From: Actinomycetota bacterium
GTDB lineage: Bacteria; Actinomycetota; Actinomycetes; S36-B12; UBA5976
Length of the DNA stretch: 64,000 nt
Reading direction: 5' to 3'
Assembly: GCA_947452765.1 (NCBI GenBank)
Contig: CANGDR010000001.1
Coordinates: 258,657-322,656, forward strand
Under the pieces are notes generated by a model. The model worked only from the letters and a program-made list of their open reading frames with translations. It was not told where the DNA came from and did no database searches. Numbering within the stretch: the stretch's first letter is position 1; each line of letters starts with the position of its first letter. Below, piece by piece: positions 1-7,603 of the stretch. A program made the translations under genes and the position numbers.

Positions 1-88
1 GACCCTAAGGCCCTCTAGTCCGTAACCTTATGAGGCTTAAGACTTAGGGTTTTCACCCGAAACAAGCATTAGTTCAAGGAGATACCTC
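1..88 (+). promoter_or_regulatory. Leader upstream of rplU with a stem-loop
   Basis: An 8-bp perfect inverted repeat, ACCCTAAG at 2-9 and CTTAGGGT at 43-50, is followed by TTTT at 50-53. The loop of about 33 bases could fold further (AAGGCCCTC facing GAGGCTT). It could be the terminator of an upstream gene or a 5' leader through which L21 expression is controlled; the window begins too close to decide. A Shine-Dalgarno AAGGAG lies at about 76-81, just before the GTG start at 89. Confidence 0.4.
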
Positions 89-676
89 GTGTACGCGATC
101 GTTCGTGCTGGTGGCCGCCAGGAGAAAGTTGCCGTTGGCGACCTAATTAGCGTTGACCGCGTTCAAGCCAAGCGTGGCGAAACAGTTGTACTTCCAACCG
201 TTTTGATCGTTGATGGCGACAAGGTCAACTCAGACGCTGCAGGCGTGACCGTTACTGCTGAAGTAATTGATCACAACCGTGGACCAAAAATCGAGATTCT
301 TCGTTACAAGAACAAAACCGGTTACCGTCGCCGTCAGGGTCACCGCGCTGACCTAACAGACGTACAGATCATTTCAATTGGTAGCGAGAAGATCGCTGCT
401 GCTGACAAAGCAACTGCAAAGGCAAAGCCAGTTGTTGCTAAGAAAGCTGCACCTGTTGCCAAGAAGGCAGAAGCCGCTCCAGTAGCAAAGGCACCTGCAG
501 CTGAAGTTGCTGAAAAGCCAGCTGCTAAGAAAGCTGCACCAGCCGCTAAGAAAGCTGCCGCACCTGCAAAGAAAGCTGCTCCAGCAAAGAAGGCTCCAGT
601 CGCTAAGAAAGCTGCCGCACCTGCAAAGAAAGCACCGGCTGCTAAAAAGGCTGCACCTAAGAAGACAGAGAAGTAG
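89..676 (+). CDS. rplU: 50S ribosomal protein L21 with long Lys/Ala/Pro-rich C-terminal tail
   Basis: L21 is a large-subunit protein that binds 23S rRNA. Residues 1 to about 102 are a complete L21 domain, including the conserved basic stretch [10 protein letters not shown] near residues 78-87. From about residue 103 to 195 the protein is an almost pure Ala/Lys/Pro tail of repeated PAKKA and AKKA units, like histone H1 C-termini. Ordinary bacterial L21 is about 100-105 aa, so the tail nearly doubles the length. The start is GTG at 89 with AAGGAG about 8 bases upstream. rpmA follows after 9 bases, the usual rplU-rpmA-obg order. The tail is in frame and low in complexity; its function is unknown and presumably involves RNA or nucleic-acid contact. 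Confidence 0.95.
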   Translation: MYAIVRAGGRQEKVAVGDLISVDRVQAKRGETVVLPTVLIVDGDKVNSDAAGVTVTAEVIDHNRGPKIEILRYKNKTGYRRRQGHRADLTDVQIISIGSEKIAAADKATAKAKPVVAKKAAPVAKKAEAAPVAKAPAAEVAEKPAAKKAAPAAKKAAAPAKKAAPAKKAPVAKKAAAPAKKAPAAKKAAPKKTEK

Positions 677-685
677 GTATAAACC

Positions 686-940
686 ATGGCTCATAAAAAG
701 GGTGCTTCCAGTACCAGAAACGGTCGCGATTCAAATGCCCAGCGTTTGGGCGTAAAGCGTTTCGGCGGTCAACTAGTTAACGCAGGCGAAATCATCGTTC
801 GCCAGCGTGGCACACACTTCCACCCAGGCGACAATGTCGGCCGTGGTGGCGATGACACACTATTCGCACTTGCTCCAGGCGCCGTTCAGTTCGGTTCCCG
901 TCGCGGTCGTCGTGTTATCAACATTGTCCCGGCTGAATAA
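686..940 (+). CDS. rpmA: 50S ribosomal protein L27
   Basis: L27 sits near the peptidyl-transferase centre, its N-terminus reaching towards the tRNA acceptor ends. The 84-aa length is typical. The N-terminus [20 protein letters not shown] and the later motif [10 protein letters not shown] with [10 protein letters not shown] are diagnostic. It has the short, uncleaved type of N-terminus with no firmicute-like prepeptide. It follows rplU by 9 bases and is followed by a rho-independent terminator at 964-992, so rplU-rpmA is probably one transcript with obg read from its own start or by read-through. Confidence 0.97.
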   Translation: MAHKKGASSTRNGRDSNAQRLGVKRFGGQLVNAGEIIVRQRGTHFHPGDNVGRGGDDTLFALAPGAVQFGSRRGRRVINIVPAE

Positions 941-963
941 TTCCGCAAGAAACTTTTAGTAAG

Positions 964-992
964 GCGGGTCCTTTTGGGCCCGCTTTTCTTTT
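964..992 (+). terminator. Rho-independent terminator after rpmA
   Basis: An 8-bp stem GCGGGTCC (964-971) and GGGCCCGC (976-983), with one G-T pair and a TTTT loop, is followed by the T-rich run TTTTCTTTT from 984. It lies between rpmA and obg, about 16 bases before the obg start. Confidence 0.85.
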
Positions 993-1007
993 GGAAAGGA
1001 GAGAAAC

Positions 1008-2501
1008 ATGACATCGTTCGTCGATCAAGTAACTCTCCACGTCCAAGGCGGCAATGGCGGCCACGGTTGTGCGTCAGTTCATCGTGAAAAATTCAAACCT
1101 CTCGGTGGCCCTGACGGCGGCAATGGCGGTAAAGGTGGCGATGTAATTCTGTTCGTCGATCCATCAGTTACAACATTGCTGGATTATCACCGCAGCCCGC
1201 ATCGCAGCGCTAGCAACGGCAAGCCTGGCCAAGGCGATCACCGCAACGGTGCATTCGGCGATGATTTAGTACTTTCAGTTCCAGAAGGAACTGTCGTATC
1301 ACTGTCTGATGGCACGGTTCTTACTGACCTAATCGGCGCCGGCACTCAGTATGTAATCGCTCGTGGCGGCGCCGGGGGCCTTGGCAATGCTGCGCTGGCA
1401 TCGACTAAGCGCAAAGCACCAGGCTTTGCACTACTTGGTGAAAAAGGCATAACTCGCGACGTAATCCTGGAACTGAAGACGGTTGCCGATGTTGGGTTAG
1501 TTGGTTACCCAAGCGCTGGTAAGTCTTCGCTAATTGCTGCGATGTCAGCTGCTCGTCCGAAAATTGCGGACTACCCATTTACAACTTTGGAACCAAACCT
1601 TGGCGTGGTTCGCTCCGGTGAAATGGTTTTCACAATGGCGGATGTGCCAGGCTTAATTCCGGGCGCCAGCGAAGGTAAGGGACTAGGTCTGGAATTCCTA
1701 CGCCACATCGAACGCTGCGCTGCGCTGGTGCATGTACTAGATTGCGCAACGCTTGAGCCTAATCGTGACCCGTTAACTGATTTAGAGGTAATTGAAAATG
1801 AGCTAACCCAATACGGGGGACTTGAAGATCGACCTCGCGTTGTAGTGCTGAACAAAATTGATATTCCGGAAGGTCGCGAGTTAGCTGAATTTGTAAAACC
1901 CGATCTCGAAGAAAAGGGTTATCGAGTTTTCTTGGTATCGGCAGTTAGCCATGAAGGTCTGCGAGAACTTGGCTTTGCCTTGGCTGAGATAGTCAAAGAG
2001 TCACGTGCTGAAGTTATCCTGGCAGCCGAAAATCGTCCACGGGTAATCGTTAAACCTAAGTCAGTCGATGACACTGGGTTTACCGTAAAGGTTGAAAAGT
2101 CAGGCGCGGATAGTGTGCGCTACCGAGTACTTGGTGAACGCCCAGAGCGTTGGATCCATCAAACTGACTTTGCCAATGACGAAGCCGTTGGTTACCTAGC
2201 AGATCGCTTAGCTCGCGCTGGTATTGAAATTGAACTTTCGAAAGCTGGCGCAGTAGCTGGTGATGAAGTTGTCGTAGGTGACGGCCCAAGTGCGGTTGTA
2301 TTCGATTGGGCACCGACGATTGGGGATCTGCATCAAGGTCCACGCGGTACAGATACTCGACTGTACGACAAACGTCGCCTCTCAGCTGACGAGCGCTTAG
2401 CACTCCACCGAATTCGTCAATTCGGTACTGGTGAACCTGCAGAGGCGCCAATTGAGCCACTAATTTTCGAAGATTTTGAAGACGACGAACTCGAAGATTG
2501 A
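1008..2501 (+). CDS. obg: GTPase Obg/CgtA
   Basis: This is an essential GTPase that acts in late 50S assembly and growth control. The Gly-rich Obg fold occupies residues 1 to about 158 (many GGxGG turns). The G domain follows with P-loop GYPSAGKSS at 166-174, DVPGL at 212-216 and NKID at 282-285. A C-terminal OCT-type extension with an acidic end ([10 protein letters not shown]) completes 497 aa, typical of actinobacterial Obg. The ATG start at 1008 has GGAAAGGAG just upstream. It is the third gene of the conserved rplU-rpmA-obg set. The next gene on this strand would normally be proB; here a minus-strand oxidase ends 7 bases downstream. Confidence 0.96.
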   Translation: MTSFVDQVTLHVQGGNGGHGCASVHREKFKPLGGPDGGNGGKGGDVILFVDPSVTTLLDYHRSPHRSASNGKPGQGDHRNGAFGDDLVLSVPEGTVVSLSDGTVLTDLIGAGTQYVIARGGAGGLGNAALASTKRKAPGFALLGEKGITRDVILELKTVADVGLVGYPSAGKSSLIAAMSAARPKIADYPFTTLEPNLGVVRSGEMVFTMADVPGLIPGASEGKGLGLEFLRHIERCAALVHVLDCATLEPNRDPLTDLEVIENELTQYGGLEDRPRVVVLNKIDIPEGRELAEFVKPDLEEKGYRVFLVSAVSHEGLRELGFALAEIVKESRAEVILAAENRPRVIVKPKSVDDTGFTVKVEKSGADSVRYRVLGERPERWIHQTDFANDEAVGYLADRLARAGIEIELSKAGAVAGDEVVVGDGPSAVVFDWAPTIGDLHQGPRGTDTRLYDKRRLSADERLALHRIRQFGTGEPAEAPIEPLIFEDFEDDELED

Positions 2502-2508
2502 TTTCTAG

Positions 2509-3621
2509 CTAAGAAGGCAAACGCCATTCGGGAGTTTTTTGATTCCCACCCATTGCTAGGTCCGCAGTCATTTTTCCAATTGTTGGAACAAATTTGAATC
2601 CATGGCCTGAACAAGGGGAGCACACCGTGATTGGACCCTTGCGATCGATGATGAAATGTTCATCAGGAGTGTTCGTGAATAAGCAAGTAGTTGCAACTGC
2701 AGAATCAACATCTAATCCAGGAAACCATTCGCGAACATAATCCTTCATACCTTCTAGGTATGGCTCACTAATGCTGAAGTCGCGATTATCAGGGTCGATT
2801 GCTTCGCGGTCACTCCAAGTTCCAATCTTGAAACCTTCACCTGGTGTGTAAAGTCCGTATGCGCTGGCTTCCAACGGTGAGCCACCGCGACCGTTTGCAC
2901 CGTGGTGTAAGAAGCTCGGCCAATATGTTTCATCAGCCAAGTTCGCACTCGGTTGGAAATGTGCAGGTTGTCCAGCATCAACGACAAGTTTGGGCAGTTT
3001 CACTAAGTGACCCACAAGTTTGTTAACCCATGCTCCAGCCGCAACTACAACGGATGGAGTACGGAAAGTTTCATTGGCAGTTTCGACAATTGCGTAGTCG
3101 CCATCCAGATCAACGGAAATGACTTTAGTTTCGAGTTTGACGTCAGCACCAAGAATTCTGGTTTGGTCTATCAGCGTGCTAACTGTCTTGTCGGAAAAGC
3201 ACCGACCACCTTCTGGGCTGTACAGTACGTGGGAATCAAAATTCATACCTGGCCAGCGGGCTTGCGCTTCATCTGGTGAAAATCGTTCATAGGACCTGTT
3301 GTGTCTATCTAGGCTTCGCGCGATGTCATCTATAGCTTCCTGGTAACCATGATCTAGTTGACCATTTTGTTCAAGCAGGTGTGATCCGGTTGCTTCTTCC
3401 ATTTCGCGCCAGTCAGGCAACGCCAAAGTAGCTAGGTCCGTATAAAGCGAACTGCGATAAGACAAGCGGAAAATTCTGGTGCCACCGTGTGAACTGCCAT
3501 TTTTATGCGCGGCACCAAACTGCTCGATAAGCGCAACTGAGCGGCCGCGTCTAGTCAATTCCCAGGCAGTTGCTGCTCCCATTGCACCAGCACCAATCAC
3601 TACGTGGTCGACTTGTTGCAT
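2509..3621 (-). CDS. FAD-dependent N-methyl amino acid oxidase (monomeric sarcosine oxidase / SolA family)
   Basis: This flavoprotein of the DAO fold probably oxidatively demethylates sarcosine or another N-methyl or secondary amino acid, releasing formaldehyde and H2O2. The Rossmann motif VIGAGAMGAATAWEL is at residues 7-21. The covalent-FAD cysteine is present at about Cys313 in CLFTNTPDEHFIID, the signature of the monomeric sarcosine oxidase and N-methyltryptophan oxidase family. The length of 370 aa is close to the family norm. It lies in reverse orientation between obg and nadD, where actinobacteria usually carry proBA. Its start (3621) is divergent from nadD with 59 bases between. The exact substrate is not decidable from sequence; a pipecolate/proline-type oxidase is the alternative. 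Confidence 0.8.
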   Translation of the reverse strand: MQQVDHVVIGAGAMGAATAWELTRRGRSVALIEQFGAAHKNGSSHGGTRIFRLSYRSSLYTDLATLALPDWREMEEATGSHLLEQNGQLDHGYQEAIDDIARSLDRHNRSYERFSPDEAQARWPGMNFDSHVLYSPEGGRCFSDKTVSTLIDQTRILGADVKLETKVISVDLDGDYAIVETANETFRTPSVVVAAGAWVNKLVGHLVKLPKLVVDAGQPAHFQPSANLADETYWPSFLHHGANGRGGSPLEASAYGLYTPGEGFKIGTWSDREAIDPDNRDFSISEPYLEGMKDYVREWFPGLDVDSAVATTCLFTNTPDEHFIIDRKGPITVCSPCSGHGFKFVPTIGKMTADLAMGGNQKTPEWRLPS

Positions 3622-3645
3622 GCTCTAGCCCCTTTTTCTATGCGA

Positions 3646-3673
3646 TTGGATCAACCCTATTCCCAAGTATTCT
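3646..3673 (+). promoter_or_regulatory. Probable nadD promoter giving a leaderless transcript
   Basis: A TTGGAT -35-like hexamer (3646-3651), a 16-base spacer and TATTCT (3668-3673) stand 7 bases before the ATG at 3681. That places the transcription start at or next to the start codon. The same TATTCTTAG string precedes leuS. Confidence 0.5.
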
Positions 3674-3680
3674 TAGAGGT

Positions 3681-4247
3681 ATGAAGGTTGGGATCTTGGG
3701 TGGGACATTCGATCCCATACACATCGGACACCTAATTGCTGCCTCAGAAGTTCATAGTGAACTCAAGCTGGACACCGTGGTTTTCTTGCCTGCTGGGCAA
3801 CCATGGCAAAAGCAGGATCGTGAAATTAGCGCTGCTGCTGATCGGTTAGCGATGGTAGCTGCGGCCGTGCATGACGATGATCGATTTACAGTCAGCGACA
3901 TGGAAGTAGTGCGCAGTGGCCCAACTTACGCCATAGATTCAGTGAAGCAGTGGCTGCTAGAGAACCCAACCGATCAAATTTATTGGGTTGTCGGATCTGA
4001 TGCCTTAGTTGGAATTACAACTTGGCATAAATGGGAAGAATTCACTTCCTTAGTAACTGTTGTTTCAGTAAATCGAAGCGGCCACACGGAACAGGTCCCG
4101 TTCGATCACATTTCTATCGCAATGCCGGAAGTTAGAATCTCAGCAACCGATCTGAGAGAGCGTTTTGCTACTGGCACAGACACCCGCTACTTGACTCCAG
4201 AAGCAGTTCGCCAAGTAGTACTGGAACTAGGATTGTACAAATCGTGA
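3681..4247 (+). CDS. nadD: Nicotinate-nucleotide adenylyltransferase
   Basis: The enzyme converts nicotinate mononucleotide and ATP to deamido-NAD, the penultimate step of NAD synthesis. The nucleotidyltransferase motif GGTFDPIHIGHL begins at residue 7. Later come VVGSDALVGITTWHKWEE and ISATDLRER, corresponding to the ISSTxIR motif. The start at ATG 3681 (188 aa) is preferred because the GGTFDP motif then sits at the usual distance from the N-terminus; the upstream in-frame extension to 3570 would overlap the divergent oxidase gene. The stop overlaps the GTG of the next gene (GTGA), indicating translational coupling with the LCP-like protein and rsfS. Confidence 0.93.
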   Translation: MKVGILGGTFDPIHIGHLIAASEVHSELKLDTVVFLPAGQPWQKQDREISAAADRLAMVAAAVHDDDRFTVSDMEVVRSGPTYAIDSVKQWLLENPTDQIYWVVGSDALVGITTWHKWEEFTSLVTVVSVNRSGHTEQVPFDHISIAMPEVRISATDLRERFATGTDTRYLTPEAVRQVVLELGLYKS

Positions 4248-5041
4248 ATCGAGTTCCAACTTTCCTCAAATGGCTCACGAGCGCTCTTTTGGGAATTAGC
4301 TTGTTGACGGGAGTATTGCTAATAAAGGGCCAAGGTCAGCCCAACCCGCTTCCGTCGCAAATAACCGCATCACCGTCACCAAGTAAAACCGCAGAGCCCA
4401 AGCCTGCCGAACTTAATTACTTATTCATTGCGCTAATTTCCGGCGATCAAAAAATTGTTTCAGCAATGATTTTACAAAAGTCAAGTGACAACAAAACTTT
4501 AAAGCTAATTAATATTGACCCAGAAACCCCAATCGTCATCAAAGGTAAGTTTGTTAAATTAAGCGATGCTGGTTTGGGTGGATCTTTTGACGGAGTGGAT
4601 AAGGCGCTATCGTCCTCGTTGTTTACGCCAATTGAAGGCTCCGTATATTTGCAGCGGTTAGCTCTAGCTGGTCTTGCTGACGCAGTCGGCGGAGTTACCG
4701 TCCAAGCAAATTCCAATTATCTGGTTAGCGAGCCAAATAGGCCGCCCCTTTTTGTGCCGCAGGGTTCAGTCTTAATCGCTGGAGAGCAAGCAGCTGGCTT
4801 TGCGATGGTGAAGGTGCCAAACGAAGCCACCGCCGATTTTATGGCGAGAACCGATCAAGTTATTCGAGCGGTATTTGAAGGCATGCCAGTTGATAAGCAG
4901 CGAGTAGAAGAAACACTTTCAGCGCTAGGTTCGTTGGCTAGATCCAACATTGCTACATCGAGTATTGCTCAAATGCTTGTTGTGCTTAAGGAAAACAACC
5001 TTTGGCCAAATGCGATTGTAACGAGCAAATTAATTAAATAG
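4244..5041 (+). CDS. Membrane-anchored LytR-CpsA-Psr-like protein
   Basis: A predicted envelope protein of 265 aa: one N-terminal membrane segment (about residues 9-27), a Pro/Ser-rich linker (about 30-52), then a degenerate LCP-type domain. Recognisable LCP features are the DAVGGVTVQ strand-turn near 147-155 and the preceding segment GSVYLQRLALAGLAD. The Arg/Asp pyrophosphate-binding residues of classical LCP ligases are not obvious. A LytR-type gene between nadD and rsfS is a common actinobacterial arrangement. GTG start at 4244 overlaps the nadD stop. Enzymatic function cannot be claimed; wall glycopolymer attachment or a structural role is possible. Confidence 0.6.
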   Translation: MNRVPTFLKWLTSALLGISLLTGVLLIKGQGQPNPLPSQITASPSPSKTAEPKPAELNYLFIALISGDQKIVSAMILQKSSDNKTLKLINIDPETPIVIKGKFVKLSDAGLGGSFDGVDKALSSSLFTPIEGSVYLQRLALAGLADAVGGVTVQANSNYLVSEPNRPPLFVPQGSVLIAGEQAAGFAMVKVPNEATADFMARTDQVIRAVFEGMPVDKQRVEETLSALGSLARSNIATSSIAQMLVVLKENNLWPNAIVTSKLIK

Positions 5042-5078
5042 GTATCCTTGATTAACCGATTAGAAAGCGTGAAACTGA

Positions 5079-5438
5079 GTGACTGCATCTGAACATGCAT
5101 TAAAGATTGCAAAGATTGCAGCGCAAGCAGCCTTCGAAAAGAAGGCCGAAGACATCGTGCTATTAGATGTCAGCGAACACCTGGTAATCACTGACATATT
5201 CCTAATTGCTACGGCTTCCAATGACCGTCAAGTTTCAGCCATATCTGATGCAATCGAAGAAGCGCTGGACAAGATTGATGTAGATCCAATCCGCAGAGAA
5301 GGTCAGCGTGAAGGTACTTGGGTGCTCTTGGACTACTTCGACATAGTTGTGCATATTCAGCAAACCGAAGAGCGAAGTCTTTATGACTTAGAGCGACTTT
5401 GGAGTGACTGTCCCGTTATTCAATTGGAACTTGTATGA
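5079..5438 (+). CDS. rsfS: Ribosomal silencing factor RsfS
   Basis: RsfS binds ribosomal protein L14 and blocks subunit joining under starvation. The 119-aa protein has the family core with VLLDVSEHLVITDIFLIATA near residues 22-41 and REGQREGTWVLLDYFDIVVHI near 76-96, where the DYFDIVVHI strand is diagnostic. Start GTG at 5079 is read with weak upstream purines (GAAAGCG). Its stop overlaps the next ATG (ATGA), so it is translationally coupled to the phosphatase gene. The order nadD, LCP-like, rsfS, phosphatase matches the mycobacterial neighbourhood. Confidence 0.93.
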   Translation: MTASEHALKIAKIAAQAAFEKKAEDIVLLDVSEHLVITDIFLIATASNDRQVSAISDAIEEALDKIDVDPIRREGQREGTWVLLDYFDIVVHIQQTEERSLYDLERLWSDCPVIQLELV

Positions 5439-6106
5439 GTTCTCGAATGAACAGTCGGCGCATCGTGCTGTGGCGCCATGGGCAGACTGAATGGAATGCC
5501 GAAAGTCGACATCAAGGGCAAACTGACATTCCATTGAACGAAGTTGGTCGCGAACAGGCTCGTCATGCAGCCCAGACTTTACTCGCGATGAAACCTACTC
5601 ATGTGATTGCAAGTGATCTGCAGCGTGCGTATGAGACTGGTAAAACCTTGGCAGACCTGGCAGGCATCAACCTTGCTGTTGATCCCGATTTACGAGAAAC
5701 TTTCGCGGGCACCTGGCAAGGATTAACTCGCAGCGAAATCATTGCAACCGACCCAGAAGATTACGCAGCTTGGGGTGGAGATTCAGATATTCGCCCTGGT
5801 GGCGGTGAAACCCGGTGGGAAGTATCCGAACGCGTCATCCGAGCCATCGAAAAAGGTTTAGCTAATGTGCCACCTGGTGGGACGCTTGTTGTGGCGTCTC
5901 ATGGTGGTGCGCTGCGTTCAGCTTTGGGCCGACTCCTTGGGTTAGCTCCGACGCAATGGACCATCCTTGGTGTGCTGGCGAATGCACAGTGGTCGGTGCT
6001 GAGTGAGCTCGATGAAAATATGCCAAAACTCCCAGAACTTAAATGGCGACTTCAGGAATACAACGCAGGTTCGATCCCTGAACCGGCAATTGGTGACGAT
6101 AAATAG
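5435..6106 (+). CDS. Histidine phosphatase family protein (GpgP-like)
   Basis: A phosphoglycerate-mutase-fold phosphatase of 223 aa. The catalytic RHGQTEWN motif (about residues 14-21) holds the phospho-acceptor histidine. The second histidine is in VVASHGGALR (about 152-161), and the acid is probably in LRETFAG. In mycobacteria the gene after rsfS is glucosyl-3-phosphoglycerate phosphatase (gpgP), so that role is plausible here. A generic phosphoglycerate phosphatase or alpha-ribazole phosphatase cannot be excluded. ATG overlaps the rsfS stop. It ends next to the repeat/tRNA-Ala region. Confidence 0.85.
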   Translation: MSSRMNSRRIVLWRHGQTEWNAESRHQGQTDIPLNEVGREQARHAAQTLLAMKPTHVIASDLQRAYETGKTLADLAGINLAVDPDLRETFAGTWQGLTRSEIIATDPEDYAAWGGDSDIRPGGGETRWEVSERVIRAIEKGLANVPPGGTLVVASHGGALRSALGRLLGLAPTQWTILGVLANAQWSVLSELDENMPKLPELKWRLQEYNAGSIPEPAIGDDK

Positions 6107-6108
6107 AG

Positions 6109-6184
6109 CCGAATCCGTGGGCTCACTTAACAAAACAAAAGACACCCGAAGGTGTCTCATGTTTTGTTGGTGGAGCTGAGGGGA
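6109..6184. repeat. 76-bp direct repeat, copy 1 (tRNA-Ala 3' end plus terminator)
   Basis: Bases 6109-6184 are identical to 6203-6278; the period is 94 bp with an 18-bp non-repeated spacer at 6185-6202. Read on the minus strand the unit carries the last 14 nt of tRNA-Ala (including the 3' acceptor strand) followed by the tRNA terminator. Copy 1 is detached from any tRNA body. Confidence 0.97.
6129..6168 (-). terminator. Duplicated tRNA-Ala terminator (outer copy)
   Basis: On the minus strand GACACC, loop TTCG and GGTGTC are followed by TTTTGTTTTGTT. Flanking AACAAAACA and TGTTTTGTT can extend the stem. It is an exact copy of the inner terminator at 6223-6262, and may also stop the opposing phosphatase transcript. 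Confidence 0.75.
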
Positions 6185-6202
6185 ACCGTCGCTACGCTCC
6201 TC

Positions 6203-6337
<135 letters not shown>

Positions 6338-6551
6338 GAACCTCGTCTATGTTATCGGAGTTTTATAGACCGAGGTAATTCGCGTTTCAGTCGGTCGAAA
6401 ACGTTCTACGCAAAAGGCCCTCCGCTACGTCCCCAGGTTGTTTTCGGTTTTCCAAGATCTAAAGATCGGAAAACCGTGGTCGACCGACTCTGGCTCCAGA
6501 GCTTTTGCTTTAGAAGTTTTCTACCAACTGATTACAAGTTCGTAATTCTGG
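6338..6551. other. Gene-free stretch with nested inverted repeats
   Basis: No convincing reading frame. A 10-bp perfect inverted repeat AGTCGGTCGA (6389-6398) and TCGACCGACT (6480-6489) encloses a second hairpin, CGGTTTTCC (6445-6453) with GGAAAACCG (6468-6476). That hairpin also has an inner GATC/GATC pairing. A further inverted pair relates 6397-6418 to 6501-6521 (GAAAAC, TTCTA and GCAAAAG blocks in the same order on opposite strands). CTCTGG..CCAGAG at 6488-6501 forms a small hairpin ahead of CTTTTGCTTT. It may be a structured RNA or a decayed miniature inverted-repeat element; the tRNA-Ala promoter must also lie here, reading leftwards. Confidence 0.6.
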
Positions 6552-7601
6552 TTACCAAATGTCGCCGAGGGTGTATCCAGTCTGGAATGGATCAGTTGGA
6601 TCTATTTCCCAAGTGGCGGTTCCAGTTACCCAAGCACTGCCACGAATCGTCGGAATCACAGCGTCGTACTGACCGATTTTTGTTGGATCACTAACGTGTC
6701 CGAAGAACTTGGTACCAAGAAAACTCATGTGGGAAAATTCTTCACCAAGCTCTAGCTCGCCACGGGTGTAAAGGCCAGACATGCGACCTGATGTGCCAGT
6801 GCCGCAAGGGGAGCGGTCCAGCATGCCTTTCCAAGTTTCTGGATCGGCACTTAAGTCATCGCCCGTTAGCACTGCTGAATTCCTTGCTTGCTTACCCGGC
6901 TCGCGTTCCCCGTTGTGCAGGATCACGATGCCAACTTTGTTGATACTCGGGTTATCCGGATGTTCAAACTCGAGCTGCTGGTTAACTGCGTATTTAATGG
7001 CAGCACCGGCGCGGGTTATAGCTTTTGCATTCTCAGGTTTAATTTCCAGCCCTACGTTTGCAATGTTGGTTTGGGCGAAGAATTGGCCGCCGAAAACTAA
7101 GTCAACTGGAATTGGGCCGTATTCGGGAACGTCCACAATCTTGTCGATGTAAACCGTGAAGGCAGGCACATTTCGGATCGATACGTCCAGAACTTTTCCA
7201 TCCTTACAACGAGCAAGCACTGAAATAGTTCCAACAGCGGTGTCAATGGTGACAGTCGTTTCAGGTTCAATCATCTTTACGATGCCTTTTTCTAGCGTGG
7301 CTGTCACAGCACACATAGTGTTACTGCCAGACATCGCAGTAAAGCCACCTTGCTCCAGCACAATAATGCCGAAGTCCGAGCCTGGATTTACTGGAGGCAG
7401 GATGAAAACACCACACAGAGCCGGATAACCGCGCGGTTCGTGCAGGAGGGCATGTCGGAACCAGTCCAAGTTTGCTTCACAGTAATCAAATCGCTCTTTC
7501 ATTGTCGCGCCTTTAACTAAGTGCGACATGTTGGTAATTACTCGGCCGCCTTCGCCTTCGGCGTGGGCATCGATCGTTTCAATAATCAGTTTCTCAGCCA
7601 T
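6552..7601 (-). CDS. Proline racemase superfamily enzyme, Ser/Cys type (hydroxyproline epimerase-like)
   Basis: 349 aa with the proline racemase fold. The first catalytic position, normally Cys in MCGH, is Ser91 in MSGSNTMC. The second is Cys266 in DRSPCGTGTSG. The N-terminal motif is DAHAEGEGGRVI, divergent from the usual DxHTxGEPxRVV. Known members of the superfamily are proline racemase and 4-hydroxyproline 2-epimerase (usually Cys/Cys or Ser/Cys) and trans-3-hydroxyproline dehydratase (Cys/Thr). An epimerase or racemase on a hydroxyproline-like imino acid is the best guess, but this subgroup is poorly assigned. It follows the DapA-family gene by 2 bases and is last in a four-gene operon. 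Confidence 0.75.
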   Translation of the reverse strand: MAEKLIIETIDAHAEGEGGRVITNMSHLVKGATMKERFDYCEANLDWFRHALLHEPRGYPALCGVFILPPVNPGSDFGIIVLEQGGFTAMSGSNTMCAVTATLEKGIVKMIEPETTVTIDTAVGTISVLARCKDGKVLDVSIRNVPAFTVYIDKIVDVPEYGPIPVDLVFGGQFFAQTNIANVGLEIKPENAKAITRAGAAIKYAVNQQLEFEHPDNPSINKVGIVILHNGEREPGKQARNSAVLTGDDLSADPETWKGMLDRSPCGTGTSGRMSGLYTRGELELGEEFSHMSFLGTKFFGHVSDPTKIGQYDAVIPTIRGSAWVTGTATWEIDPTDPFQTGYTLGDIW

Positions 7602-7603
7602 AG

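Noticed and set aside
400-676. Possible tandem-repeat or CRISPR-like array
   Set aside because: Repeats are short codon-level PAKKA units inside an in-frame gene, not spaced direct repeats.
340-687. Minus-strand Ala/Phe-rich reading frames opposite the L21 tail
   Set aside because: Repeats AAG/GCT produce open frames on all strands; no start site signal and no protein-like features.
2754-3279. Plus- and minus-strand frames inside the sarcosine-oxidase-like gene
   Set aside because: Shadow frames with no recognisable domain; the 370-aa oxidase frame has clear family motifs.
3570-3680. N-terminal extension of nadD
   Set aside because: Overlaps the divergent oxidase start and moves the GGTFDP motif far from the N-terminus.
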